A stretch of DNA of 64,000 nt, taken from the NCBI RefSeq assembly GCF_030269925.1, contig NC_085114.1, forward strand, positions 10,620,001 to 10,684,000, given 5' to 3'. Position 1 is the stretch's first letter. Every line of letters starts with the position of its first letter. The translations under genes and the position numbers were made by a program. Under the pieces are notes generated by a model. That model did no database searches. It saw nothing but the letters and a program-made list of their open reading frames with translations, and was not told where the DNA came from. This stretch comes from Bombyx mori. Its lineage: Eukaryota > Arthropoda > Insecta > Lepidoptera > Bombycidae. This document shows positions 22,801-33,089 of this stretch, one piece after another.

Positions 22801-24441
22801 TTTCGTAGGCTAGAGTGTGCTCAGTGCGAGTTTTTTAACGTTCTCGATAGCGTAAAAGTTAACTCAAATTTGTATGCAGCAGGAACAGCGCCCCTAGCGG
22901 CAAACGTTCGAACCCCATACAAATTCGAGTTAACTTTTACGCTATCGAGAACGTTAAAAAACTCGCACTAATCGCACACTGGTGTCGATAACCACCGCGC
23001 CGTGTGCGTCTTGCAGTGTCAGATGGCGGCCATCGAGGAACTGTTCGGCGACACGAAGGAGTGCGAGCGCCGCTACATATCGGCCCAGGTGCTGCTGCAC
23101 TCGCTCGTGCAGAGACACCCGCTGCATCCACACCACCGGACCACGCTCTCCAAATGTAATTATCCGCACTATATACATTAAACCCATCCTACTGCTTAAG
23201 AACTTTTTTTTTAGTGCTTAAATGGGTGGACGAGCTCACAGCCCACCTCATGTTAAGTGGTTACTGGAGCCCATAAACATTTACAACGTAAATGCGTCAC
23301 CCACCTTGAGATATAAGTTCTAAAGTCTCAAGTAAAGTTACAACGGCCGCCCCACCCTTCAAACCGAAACGTATTACTGCTTCACTGCAGAAATGGGCGG
23401 GGCAGCGGTACCTATCTGCGCTGACTCACAAGAGGTCATACCACCAGTAACAAACGCAAATTATAATTTTGCGGGTTTGATTTTTATTACACGATGTTAT
23501 TCCTTTACTGTGGCAGTCAATCGTGAACATTTGTTAAGTACGTATTTCATTAGAAAAATTGGTACCCACCTGCGGGATTCGAACGCCGGTGCATCGCTCA
23601 ACACCGGAATGCACCGGACGTCTTATCCCTTAGGCCACGACGATTTCACAGAATTAGAATTCTGACTTCAGAAATCAGAAAACGATTGTTTCAAGTAATT
23701 TTTATTATTGGGTAGAATTTCTTAACAGCCTAGCTGCAATAGTTTTTGCGAGCACACAATTTCAGATTCAAATTTGAGTTTAAGGATTTCTGTATATAAA
23801 GAACGTGAAATATCTCACTTGTATATTCAGTTTTTATCGATTTGTTCTAACCTTACAGAATAAATATATATTTTTTTGCATAACAATTACATATTTTTTT
23901 TACTAGAGGAATAGACGATTTCACGGCCCATGTGATGTTAAGTGGTTATAGGGTCAATAGAAATCACAGACAAAACCGATACCTGCCCTGAAACGCATCG
24001 TCTCAATCTTTATATATATATATATATTTCTTCTGTGCGTGTGTTTGTCACTGAACTCCTCCTAAACGGCTGGACCGATTTGAATCATTTTTTTTGTATG
24101 CGTTTGGGTGGCACTCTGGATGTTTTAGATTCACAAATCAGCCCGGCAGATGGCGCTGCAGTCGGTATCTAGGTTATTTATCTAAACTACAACTAAACGG
24201 CTGGATCGACTTGAATGAATTTTTGCAGGACAACATCTGTCGGGTCCGCTATTAATATTATATAACAGCTCCAAACCGCATAATTGGCTCGCTGCAGTAT
24301 GGTGGTAACTATACACTTCAAATATATAATTATTATAAATTATTTTATTTGGTAGATCGAGACGCAGTACAACGTAGACTAAACTGTCTCAAAGGTGTTC
24401 GCAAAATAATGGATGTCAAAATTGAAGCCGGGATCTCATAA
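7885..24441 (+). CDS. Atg1: Atg1/ULK autophagy-initiating Ser/Thr kinase (5' exons missing)
   Basis: Fifteen exons join in phase to 655 residues: 7885-8101, 9174-9247, 9411-9571, 10894-11030, 11794-11889, 12902-13024, 15589-15761, 15968-16081, 17113-17248, 18110-18255, 19823-19940, 20664-20792, 22577-22695, 23017-23155, 24356-24441. The visible protein starts inside the kinase hinge ([11 protein letters not shown]). It has the catalytic loop HRDLKPQN (residues 43-50), the DFG motif (74-76), an activation segment with [12 protein letters not shown] and the C-lobe through NHPFL. A Ser/Pro-rich linker follows, containing EDFVLV and a [12 protein letters not shown] motif typical of ULK1/2. The C-terminal helical domain ([15 protein letters not shown] to YRDAVQRRL) binds Atg13 in the family. 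The kinase phosphorylates the autophagy machinery downstream of TOR and AMPK. The N-lobe with the Gly loop and VAIK lysine is absent from 1-7884 as far as I can read, so upstream exons should lie left of the window. Confidence 0.93.
10436..10636 (+). repeat. family B repeat in Atg1 intron
   Basis: Carries CACTGAGTTTCTCGCCGGAT, then CTCTTGCTAGGG, GTGAGCTCACCTAC and the terminal GGCTACCAGCAAATTGGTAG. It is 5'-truncated relative to the copy at 19370. Confidence 0.7.
13053..13400 (+). repeat. interspersed repeat family E in Atg1 intron
   Basis: Begins at TTTTTGGCGGGAACG and runs through the CTCAGTAAATAACCACAATT and TTTTACTGAGAA inverted pair to a CATTT-rich stretch. The same order is seen at 33090-33430 and, shortened, at 55485-55680. 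Non-coding, of unknown class. Confidence 0.5.
13448..13715 (+). repeat. degenerate family B repeat in Atg1 intron
   Basis: Retains GCTGAGTTTCTCGCCGGTTC and the CTGGGCTACCAGTA end. The middle is diverged, with an extra GTCTCCTTTGGAGGCGCTCG block, so it is an older copy or subfamily. Confidence 0.55.
16632..16731 (+). repeat. Bm1-type SINE tail
   Basis: The last 100 bp of Bm1, from CTCAAGTGTGGCGCATTTAC to CATCTAAGCAATAACAAAAA, immediately followed by a Helitron-like unit. Confidence 0.75.
16735..17024 (+). mobile_element. non-autonomous Helitron-like element
   Basis: Begins TCTATATATATAAAAATTAA and contains GAGAACGGCTGGACCGATTT. It ends GTCTGCCGGGTCAGCTAG followed by T. A TC start and a CTAG-T end with no target duplication are Helitron hallmarks. 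Sister copies are at 20375-20640 and 47336-47624. No replicase or helicase is encoded. Confidence 0.6.
17290..17750 (+). pseudogene. jockey-type LINE ORF2 C-terminal remnant with 3' tail
   Basis: Conceptual plus-strand translation in shifting frames shows [18 protein letters not shown], then [16 protein letters not shown]. These are the conserved segments after the reverse transcriptase in jockey-clade LINEs (the CVFYRIYHGECSEEL region). Frameshifts and stops interrupt it. The tail from about 17635 ends CTGCCTGCAAAGGCAATAAT plus an A-run. It sits in the intron between Atg1 exons at 17248 and 18110. Confidence 0.65.
17811..18058 (+). repeat. Bm1-type SINE body in Atg1 intron
   Basis: Runs from CGGTGGTAGGACCTCTTGTG to TTTAAGCAATAAAAAAAAAG. 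The tRNA-like head is absent. It ends about 50 bp before the Atg1 acceptor at 18109. Confidence 0.8.
19370..19683 (+). repeat. family B repeat, full-length copy in Atg1 intron
   Basis: Most complete copy in the window. It starts near CACGTCATCTCCGATCCTCC, continues through AGGTACTTCAAGCACCGGTC, the CACTGAGTTTCTCGCCGG / CTTCTCAGTGGG hairpin and GAGCCCCGTGAGCTCACC. It ends GCATAGGTAGG plus an A-run, implying poly(A)-type retroposition. The open frames over it are not genes. Confidence 0.75.
20375..20640 (+). mobile_element. non-autonomous Helitron-like element, internal deletion
   Basis: Same ends as the unit at 16735 (TCTATATATAAAAATGAATT start, GGTCAACTAG-T end). It lacks the internal GATGTGTCCCCCGTCG block present in its sister copies. 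It abuts the acceptor of the Atg1 exon at 20664. Confidence 0.6.
20960..21500. repeat. AT-rich fragment of a probable DNA transposon
   Basis: Opens with AGGCAGTCGGGGCAAGTGCC and CAGGGCGGCAAATTTTAGAA, a pattern I associate with hAT-type element ends in insects. The rest is AT-rich without a coding frame, and no partner end was found. Confidence 0.3.
21851..22137. mobile_element. piggyBac-type MITE with TTAA duplication
   Basis: TTAA at 21847-21850 and 22138-22141 flanks a 287-bp unit. Its ends are inverted over about 50 bp: CACGTTGACTGCCATGTAGG at the left, and CCTACGTGGCAGTCAATGTG at the right. TTAA target sites with CAC..GTG termini suggest piggyBac mobilisation. The centre keeps an acidic open stretch ([17 protein letters not shown]) that could be a transposase N-terminus remnant. 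It lies in an Atg1 intron. Confidence 0.65.
22225..22458 (+). repeat. Bm1 SINE with tRNA-like head and internal deletion
   Basis: The head has an A-box-like TGGCCTAACGG and a B-box-like GTGTTCGAATC. The stem GATGCACCGG mirrors the CCGGTGCATTC upstream. After CGTACTCAACAAATGTTCAC the sequence jumps to the last 75 bp of Bm1 and an A-tail, so the middle is deleted. It should not be called a tRNA gene. Confidence 0.75.
22814..22980. mobile_element. 167-bp hairpin MITE (family M) in Atg1 intron
   Basis: About 65-bp terminal inverted repeats begin AGTGTGCTCAGTGCGAG and contain GTTCTCGATAGCGTAAAAGT. A short GCGCCCCTAGCGGC centre separates the arms. The right end lies 36 bp before Atg1 exon 23017-23155. 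A second copy sits at about 43193-43370. Confidence 0.7.
23216..23643 (-). repeat. Bm1 SINE, full length, minus orientation
   Basis: Contains every Bm1 part in reverse: tail at 23216, body, and the tRNA-like head ending near CCTTAGGCCACGACG. It is the reference full-length copy here (about 430 bp) and lies in the last Atg1 intron. Confidence 0.85.
24005..24260. mobile_element. second Helitron-like or MITE family, fragment
   Basis: Starts after a TA microsatellite and contains two AAACGGCTGGACCGATTTGA-type blocks. It ends in AACATCTGTCGGGTCCGCTA. It resembles non-autonomous Helitron tails but is distinct from the 16735 family. Confidence 0.4.
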
Positions 24442-25200
24442 TGCAAATACGGCTTCACATATTATTGTGGACACATAAGGAGCAACACGAGAAGTGATTT
24501 TATTTTGTACTCGCGAAATGACTATGTGAAGAAAAACAAAAAAAAGTAAAAGTGAAAAAAAATAAACATTTTTATCAATGAACGAAACGTGACACGGTAC
24601 AGAAAATAATACAATAGAGAATTATTTTATTAAGTTCCGTAGAATTAGTGAGACAATCCTTATTTACGTCGTAAGACTTGATTTTAGTAAACGCTTTACG
24701 ATTGATTGTGGCTTTTAGATGTGTGTTTTTTAAAACCATCTGTACTGACATGGTTGTAACATTTTTAATTACATTTAAAATTTAATTGTAGACACAGCAT
24801 TACTACACTGCACATGATTGTATTGCCAATATTGAAAGGCGTCTACTGGACTTGAAAAAAAAGTAAAAAATAAAAAAAATTCAATCTAAATAGGATTGAA
24901 AGTTGATCAGTGTGTCTCGCATTAACATTATACGGTTATTGACCTGTAGTAAATTTACATTCTAAGAATCTGATGATTAATCTCAACGCGAATCGTGGAA
25001 AAAACAGTCGAGCAATATCAAAATGGCATTTTTATGTTTAAGCTCTATTGAATTAAAGTATTGCCTGAGACATGTTAAGCATCGTGATCACGATTTTCCA
25101 AAACGTTGAATTAGATTTAGTTTGCCAAAATTATCATTTTATTTTATGTGTACGATCCATAAAACTTATTGCTTTACTGAAATAAGAATAAAGACTGTTG
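24442..25200 (+). other. Atg1 3' untranslated region and poly(A) signal
   Basis: No gene or repeat is evident after the Atg1 stop. AATAAA at 25187-25192 in an AT-rich setting is the best poly(A) signal candidate, giving a 3' UTR near 750 nt. An exon-like frame at about 24793-24867 is discussed as a finding. Confidence 0.4.
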
Positions 25201-25639
25201 TATTATAAAAAATAATTTGTTTTAATAAATACTTATTTTACACCACCATTTTTGCATATTATTTATTGTATAATTCTTGTGTAATATCTAGGAAGTTAAT
25301 AGTCTGGGAATTGATTACCTACCATAACGCGGTTACCATGACAAGTCTAACGTGGATTGCCATAATTAACTCACGTACACTGACGAGTACATATCGTCGC
25401 TGTCAAACAAAAATCTGCTATGTGCAAAAACTCTATTTTGAATTAACGCCTAAAAACATTTTCGTATAAAATTTTATATGAAGGTGAATTTTTAAAAACT
25501 ATATCAAATGAAAGCTGCAGATAAATATTAAAGCTATAGACACAACAGTTTTTTCTATACGGTAGATAGGGTTGTGAACTATACGAAAAGGTCAAAAGTA
25601 AAAATCTCAAAAAGTGCACATATAGCAGATTTTGGTTTG

Positions 25640-26285
25640 ACAACGACGATATATATTATGAAGTTGCCGTTTAGTATACAGAAAGTTACAAGTCATAACG
25701 AAGTCCGGCGTACGGGAGCCAACAAACTCTTTTATGGCATTTTCTTTCTGCCGCTCGGGTATTTAATTTTATCCCGACCAAGAAGCTGGGCCGACTTTGA
25801 AAAAACTAGAAATCTGTCTGCGCAAGATCTAGTGAGTACGGGGGATAACGCAATACTGTCAACCCTAGGTCTTGTAGCATAAACTGCCAGTTGTGCTGTG
25901 TGAGGTTGAACGTTGTCATGTTGAAGCAGCAGGGATGAACGCCATTGTGACTTAAGGGTAAGTTTTCGTTTGAGGCATTACCTAGGTGTAGAACCTAACT
26001 TAGCCCTAACCAGCAAGATGACGCAAGTTACAAGTATGGTTCAAAATTCCAACGTTCCTCTGTCTGTGCAACGCGAGGCATACGTTAACGCATTCGTCCA
26101 ACTGGCGATCGTTCAATTCGTGCTGCTTCCACTTATCAAGTTTTCTTACCTTGCCAATCTTACGCAATTTTTTTTTATGCTAATATTGATAGGTGCTAAC
26201 TTAGCGGTAGATTATCGTCAGGTTCCACTATCGCCTTTGCCGTTGTTGCTGAATTTAGTTTTCGGGCGACTAATTTTATAGATCA
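25640..26285 (-). pseudogene. mariner transposase, degenerate
   Basis: Minus-strand translation shows mariner landmarks in order. VRKLDKWKQHELNDRQ lies near 26110-26170. HDNVQPHTAQLA near 25900 surrounds the second catalytic Asp. YPPYSLDLAQTDF carries the third acidic position. The last two are in different frames and stops follow, so the gene is dead. The plus-strand open frames at 25574-25882 and 25970-26281 are shadows of it. Confidence 0.8.
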
Positions 26286-26644
26286 AAATTTTCATGTCGG
26301 AAACTTTCAAACCAATAAACAGTTGTGCATTCGTTTGTAATGTTCACTCCGTACGCGTAGTTATGTGCTGAGTCGTTTGTGCGACATTTCTACCGCGACT
26401 GAACTCGTTTTTTATAGTGCGTTAAATTGATTAAAAAGACACAAATGTAGTGAAAGCAAAACACTAATCAATAAACATATGCCTGAATTTGAAAATAGAA
26501 TTTCATATTGAAGTGAAAACTTCTTTAGAATCGTTGTGATTTCAAACCGGATGCAACGGAAAAAACGACAGGTAAGAGACACAAATACAAAAATGTGTAG
26601 GATGAAGCCAGCAAAGAATGAGACAGAAATATACATACTATTTA

Positions 26645-26762
26645 ATACAGCGCCATCTGTGAGATTTTTTAATACTAACGTGTGTATGAAAGCTCTTGTA
26701 GTGAATTTTAATTTAGGATTATACGTCAAATTAAAATATCAATTCACAGAGGGCGCTACCTT
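26645..26762. repeat. possible short MITE
   Basis: ACAGCGCCATCTGTGAGA at the left is matched in inverse by TTCACAGAGGGCGCTACC at the right, about 115 bp apart. The ends are short and imperfect. Confidence 0.35.
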
Positions 26763-27110
26763 ACAATTATTTACTAATGACAAAATTTTACATATACTTA
26801 AGACGTTTAGGATAATTGTATTTTAATTTTGGAAGGTTTCACTTCTACCACGTGTGAATTGCACACTTGTATTTTTGTTTTTTTTTTAAACTACATTATT
26901 TTTATTTAGAATTGATTGACTAGTGTACTTAGCAGCGAAATCATAGTGTCCGATTTTCCTACTAATTAATATCTGTATTTACCTTAACTTAAATAAATCA
27001 AATTAATATACATATATTTTTCTTTAAATAAAGACTAAAATTAACTACCTACACAATTTCTTTCTATTGAAATGAAAAACAAGGTTGATGAGTTGTAAAA
27101 TTTATTCAAT

Positions 27111-30100
27111 TCAGTGATGTACAAAGACACCAACACCTTGGTTTACAAATTTATATGGCTTGCTCCTGTTACGTCCTCTAACTGGATGAAGTATAACTTT
27201 GTCTGGTGGAAATTCTGGGGAATCGCTTGTTTCCAATAGAATATCAAGACAGGCTAATAATTTTGTTATTTGAGTAGAAAGGGTGCAGTGCTTGCGTTCC
27301 TCTAAACCTATCTCAGTATTTACGACTCTTTCAATATCCCGGATATCATCATTAATACCTGCGTGATGAGTGCCATTCCAGTGTAAAGTTAGAGAAAATA
27401 TTGGCACGCTCTTAGGATAATCGCTTCTGAGGGCAACTAAAGCCACCAACTTAGCTGATTGTCTGGTAATTATCGCTCTATAAAGTAAATCATTTGCAGA
27501 TACTAAACCTTCAGTTACAAGAAAAGCTGTTGATGGAGCCTGACTGTATTCAGGCCAACCAACAGACTGCCACTGAGTCAAAGAACCTGCTAGACGCATA
27601 GAAGGAGGCAAGCTTCCTTTTGGTGGTGAAATCTTTCCTGATTCTAGATCTTGTAGCTCATGCATAAGTTTTACTCTACATTTTAGTCTCTTTTTCAATG
27701 TCATGATAAAATTTTCAACAGTGGCGACACTGAGATTAGGACACGGTTCAACAGCTCTTCTAACAGATTGCTCATTCAATTCTGAAGTCATAAAATCAAT
27801 TCCACACATTCTTTGTGCCCAAACGTATGGGCGTCCAATTTCTGGTATGAAATAAGAAAAGCTTTCCGATATACCTGCATTTTTTAGTAAATAAGAAGTT
27901 GCAGGGTGGGGTGAATCATCTCCCGTATCCCCTGGGTACAGTTCATTTAAAATAGAATGTCCATTTAGAACATCAGCAGCAGATACACCAGTGACAGGTT
28001 TGGGTAGCGATACAGTAAACTTCACAACTATAATTTTCAAGTTTATGAGGTATGATAATATGAGATTCAATGCAGTACCATCTTCTGCTTTAACTGAAAC
28101 TTGTACATTTAAAGGATGTTTCTTGAATACTCGTTTTATTTTAGCTTCTGCTTTGTCTTCTTTAGATACGTTTTTAGTTCTGTGATGTCGTTTCTTTTTG
28201 GTTTGTTGATCTTCATCATTATTTTCTTGATCTGAATCTGACTCATTTGATGAAATAATATCATTTTCAACATTGTTTTGATCATGCCGGCGAGCTTCAT
28301 CTTCATCACCGCAAACACCTACAATATGAAATACATGTACATATATTTTTTTCTAAATAAAAAAATACGTTTGAGTGGGTATTATATTATAAGCAAAAAC
28401 TTTAATTCTATTAAGATTTTTTTCTTCATATGCTGGTAGCCTCGCGGTGGTATGCCAGCTTCGCCGGGCGACTAAGTGAGCTCATGGGACGGCGACCCTT
28501 CGGCGCGCACTGAGCGGTACCGTGGGTTTCGTGGAGTCGGAGTGGTGGGGCTCGATGGGGTTTAGTCGGTAGTCGGTTTTGCGGGGTAGCTCTTGCGTGG
28601 CTGACGCCGTGCAGTGCCTCGCGCGCCTTTCCCAAGGCGTAATCTCCCGGCAGGAATTGGGAGAAGAGGAGGACCCCTGTCTTCTTCTTCTTCCTGTTCT
28701 TCTCTGGAGGCGCCGGAGTCCGACATAACCCGGTCTCTTACCCCCATCGACCGGGTATCCGTAAATGGATTCCCCAGCGTTAAAAAAAAAAAAGGTGAGC
28801 TCATGGGACTTTATCCTAAGGAGTTTTCCAACACTAGCCCTAGCAGGCCTGCTTCGCTGTCTACCACCGGATCGGAAACGCGACCTATTGAAAAGATCCG
28901 GCGAGAAACTCAGTGGGCTGTGTCTTAGGGTTAATTTGCTCCGTAAGCTCTTTGTCGCAAGCGACGGGTTTGACGAGAACGATGACCGATGCATGGGGTA
29001 CCTAACTGCACCGATAGTGGATCGGGGGATCCGAAATGGCGTGTTTAGGACGACTGTTTACCCTTTGCTCTGCTGAATTGGGTATGTAAATCTATGAACT
29101 TTAAGATGCAATGAATATTTTGAGCTTTGAAATTGCTTACCAACACTAATAACTTTGCTTCCTAAAATATCAGAATATGCGTTTGCATTTTTAAATAGTA
29201 GGAATAGTGATGCTGGAAGCAAGCTTGCGGCCCTGGCTTCATCACGTTTTTCATCCAAGCGTAGAGCAAGACATTCTTGCAAAGGTTTAGTGGATTTCAA
29301 GACATCTTTCAGATGTGGAGCCAATGCATCAAGTCTAGAACGTGCAGCAGCAATGGCAGCTGCTACTCGTTCCTTGGAAGATATGAGTTCATTACAGGCT
29401 TCAGATAATTCACGACGTTGACGTAACTCCCACTCCAGTCGGGCTAATTGTAATTGATGTTCATCAGCCTTTGTGACCTCCTAAAATTTTACACATTGTC
29501 ATATTGTTGAATTTGTCAGTACCATTACTGCAACAACTCATCTGATCAGTATCAAAGTTACAAGTACTCAGTATCAAGTGTCTGAGATATGTGTGGAATA
29601 TGTCATATGTATATTTGTAAGGGGAAACAATGTGAATCATATGACTGGCACCCTCACCAGGACAGATTAAAAGCAGTCATACTTCTGTCATGCCTAACTT
29701 TCTACTAACCGTTATGATGCTACTCAGCACGATAGCGCTTTAATGTATAAAATGACAATTGGGATGCAATGCTATCGCCCAAAAACTTAGGTAAGCTCTT
29801 GGTCCTGAGTGCATGTATATGTTTTGAACTGTTTATATTATTGCAATTCAAGTTTGGCTTCAATATTTAAAAGAAATTCAGGATTTTAGCTACCTACAGC
29901 ATTTTAGGGACAAAACTAAAAAAATATTCAGAGCTGAAACGGTTAAAATATGTACATTCAGATATCAGTTACACACTGTGAAAACATACTTACTGATCTA
30001 ATAATATCAGGAGGTGCATTTTTATAGAATTCTTCAAGAGGCACAAGATCTATTTCTTCATCTTTAGATTTGAATTGTAAACATTTAGTTACTTCTTTGT

Positions 30101-31574
30101 TTAAGTGATCTGCTTCGTAAAGTAAATTTTGTAACAGTAAATGTGTGGAATCAACTCTCTGTTTCTCTTTATGGAGCGCATCACGACCAGCTCTAGTTCG
30201 TACTTTCTCCAGGCGATTTAATTTCTTTAACGCAACCAGCAGTAATGAAGCTTCCACTCTTTTTGCATTTATCTTTTCTTTAGCCTGTAATTATAACTTT
30301 TGCCTTAATTGCATTGTTCCATATTTTATATTATTTAACATTAATTACAATTCATAATATAATCTAATCATGTCCATTTTTTTTTTTTATTTGTCGAGCC
30401 GGGTGCCGAACCTCCTACGAGGTCCCCGCGTCTAGGGGGGTGTGGGACTTTACGATCTGGTAGTCAACACTACAACCAGACACGCGACGCCACCCTGAAG
30501 ACGCCGGATCGACGAGTCCTCAATGCGACAGTCGACGACAACGAAGCCGGTCTCCGCGGTACGACAGCCCTGCCAGGCCGCCCGGGCGATGCCGCTGGTG
30601 TTCCGGGATACCCAGCTGGACCAGAACCAGCCTGCCGGGTCAGAACGCGATACTCCTGCAGACGACGAAGGCCACCCATACACAGGAAAGATGTCCCTCC
30701 CCCGGGTAACGACCAAAGTGTCGTCCGTGTAACAAGCTACGCTCAGACCCGGGAGAGGAGTGCTAAGGGCACCCCGCAGGACCCAGTTCGTAGCCGACAT
30801 TCCACAAGAGAGGGCCAAGGACCGACCCCTGTGGGACACCACGCTCGACGGGAAAATGGAGCACCGCCCCACAGTGCCCGGTGCACACGGCCATCCTGTT
30901 CTCGAGGTAGGACCCGACTCTTATTATGTCCTGCATTAACTATTAATTGAAAAGTGGCATACCTCCAATGTTTCTTTAGTTTTTAACTCTGCAATCTCTT
31001 TAAAAAGTTGCCTTATGTCTTGGCATGTTTTATTGAAAAAGGCAGCATCCTTATCAGCTGGACGCAGATGAGCTTCAGCTTCTTCAAATTCAACAACACG
31101 CTGGAACAATCCATTTAAAACACATTTTGTAATGAATGAAGAATCTTGAAAAATAAAGACAATTTTTTTGGTGTACTGGGATCTTGTTCAGTTTACAACT
31201 TCTCTAAGTGTTAATATTAAACTTGTTTTGAAGATCACAAGATATTTCACGAACAGGATTCACTTAATTTTTATTTTTGTTAATAATAAGTTAAAACTGA
31301 AACAAAAACTTCAACAGAAAATATAAAAGCAACAGCTTGCTAAACCAGGAGCCACAAATATAAATTCTCATTTATTAGTAGAACTATGTACTTAAATTTA
31401 CATTATTATACATATTTATGGTACAGAATAATGAGTCTTGAGGTTATGTTACATCTTATATATTTTGGTCAATACCTTGTATACATCAACGGGAACTGGC
31501 TTTGTTCCGTCATTTGATGTACTTGTATTTAATTTGCGCCGTTTCTTAACAGCCGTTACTTCTTCTTTTCCCAT
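27111..31574 (-). CDS. THOC5: THO complex subunit 5 (THOC5)
   Basis: Five minus-strand exons, 31574-31476, 31100-30963, 30284-29994, 29480-29141 and 28318-27111, join in phase to 691 residues, close to the human length of about 683. The N-terminus is basic (VKKRRKLN). The coiled-coil part includes [33 protein letters not shown] and [17 protein letters not shown], all strongly conserved THOC5 signatures. An acidic Asp/Ser-rich linker precedes the C-terminal RWD-like half ([28 protein letters not shown]). THOC5 is part of the nuclear THO/TREX complex that couples transcription and splicing to mRNA export. Introns carry a LINE fragment and a family-B cluster. Enolase is divergent, about 3 kb away. 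Confidence 0.95.
28430..29070 (-). repeat. composite retroelement cluster in THOC5 intron
   Basis: 28430-28785 holds a GC-rich tail unit (TGCTGGTAGCCTCGCGG through GGATTCCCCAGCG). An A-run at about 28785 is followed at once by a family-B copy (28795-29070, minus orientation). The 170-codon minus-strand open frame bridging them is chance. Confidence 0.55.
30380..30915 (-). pseudogene. R1-clade LINE reverse-transcriptase fragment
   Basis: Inside a THOC5 intron, minus orientation. [15 protein letters not shown] (RT block 4) and, one frame away, [10 protein letters not shown] (the catalytic block, usually YADD) are readable. The shift and the short length show it is a broken fragment. The T-run at the low-coordinate end corresponds to a poly(A) tail. 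Confidence 0.7.
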
Positions 31575-31835
31575 GTTTAGTTTTATTCAAGTTTATCAGA
31601 TTTCATCCAAGTCTGGAACTTTAAAAAAATCACTAATTTAAACAGACAATTACAACCTTACTGCCTATTCACTCTATTCACTGGATTTGTTTTTATATAT
31701 TAAAGCTTTTACTAGCATCGTTCACGGTAATGTTTGAATTATTTTTCTTTTAATGTTAGCCTTTAATTTGAAAGGTAGTCTTTAACTATGATTTTTTTTA
31801 AATTATACTTCATTATTGTACCTACTCAGCAATAG

Positions 31836-32981
31836 ACATGCGTAGTTCCGGACCTAAATAGTTCCTGGAACTATGTCCTCATATGGAACTATATCATTCA
31901 ATCCGAGTTGTCAAAATTAACATGTTCAGACAGTTCCATTTCCATTCCAAGTGTACTGTTATGCAGGAACTACGAACGCGTTGAACATGACGGACATGCG
32001 GACATGATTAGAGCATAGGTACCGCGCGGCGCGGAGGCGTGGCGCGGCGAGTCCACCCGAACGAGTCTCGAACCGACACGAGTCCACGTAAAGAGATAAG
32101 GCGACATATGGCACGAATACGAGAGAGTGAGATGGAGCGAGTGCATGAAACTGCGTGTGGAGCTCTTTCATATTACATTTTTATTAATATTGAAGTTATG
32201 CTCTACGACCTACGTGTTACAGTCGATAGTTGAATAAATTAAAATGTTTTGCTATGGATTTTGACCTTGACCATGCATCATTCCTACGAGCACTTAACCT
32301 TAAGTGTTTGTAGACCATTTCTTAGAAAATCATAATTCAAAATTCGAGAATTTTAAAACATTCACCACTTTCGCTATTCGGTATCTCGGTTATGGGAAAA
32401 AGGTTGTAAGGCTACAACGAGCTCAATTTACGTTGTATATCAGAATAACGTGGTATTTTAATTAACAACTGATAGGTTATAGTTTTCGGTGCATCGTACA
32501 ATACCTACATTGAAAAATAATGAAAGTAGTAGAGTAGTTGAAATTATGACAAAGTAATTACAGTACATTAATAAATTATGCAACCAGCTGTAACAATGAA
32601 CCTAAAACTAAAAACCTTACAAAATAATATTACAATAATAATTGCCATAAGCGGCAATCTATTTTTATATAGTGCTTTTAAAAAATTGTATTTTTAATAC
32701 CTTTTTTGAAAAATATTGTGTAATTAATAATAACTTAATACGTGATTCGCTACACTACAAACAGTTACTAGACTTAACATGTCCGCGGAACTAAACAGCT
32801 TCAAACAGCTACTAGACTTAATATGTCCGCGGAACTAAACAGCTACAAACTACAAACAGCTACTAGACTTAACATGTTCGTGAAACTAAACAGTTCCGCG
32901 AACATGTTTACTGGAACTAGTTCCGACACTCAAAAGAACGATGTCATGTTCAATCCAGTTCCGAACATGATTAGCGCACGT
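31836..32981. mobile_element. 1.15 kb element flanked by perfect 14-bp repeats
   Basis: CTACTCAGCAATAG at 31822-31835 recurs exactly at 32982-32995. The unit between starts ACATGCGTAGTTCC and ends ATTAGCGCACGT, an imperfect inversion (ACATGCG against ACGTGCG). Both ends are dense in GTTCC/GGAAC half-sites. Near the right end an approximately 45-50-bp block with TACTAGACTTAACATGTCCG is repeated three times (32757-32905). No transposase is seen, so it is non-autonomous. Confidence 0.6.
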
Positions 32982-33089
32982 CTACTCAGCAATAGCAACT
33001 CTCCATAAATGTCAGTAAATGTCAGTTAAGCATCCTCAAATATTACCTATGTGATAATCTATGTGTGCATCTCTCAGCTCATAGATTTC

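Noticed and set aside
25574..26281. Two plus-strand protein genes of about 100 residues, one with apparent membrane spans
   Set aside because: They lie on the complement of a degenerate mariner transposase. The hydrophobic look comes from antisense reading.
28482..28994. 170-residue basic protein in a THOC5 intron
   Set aside because: The frame bridges an A-run joining two different repeats and reads through family B. No independent coding signal.
30450..30872. 140-residue host gene on the minus strand
   Set aside because: Contains reverse-transcriptase motifs in two frames, so it is an R1-clade LINE fragment.
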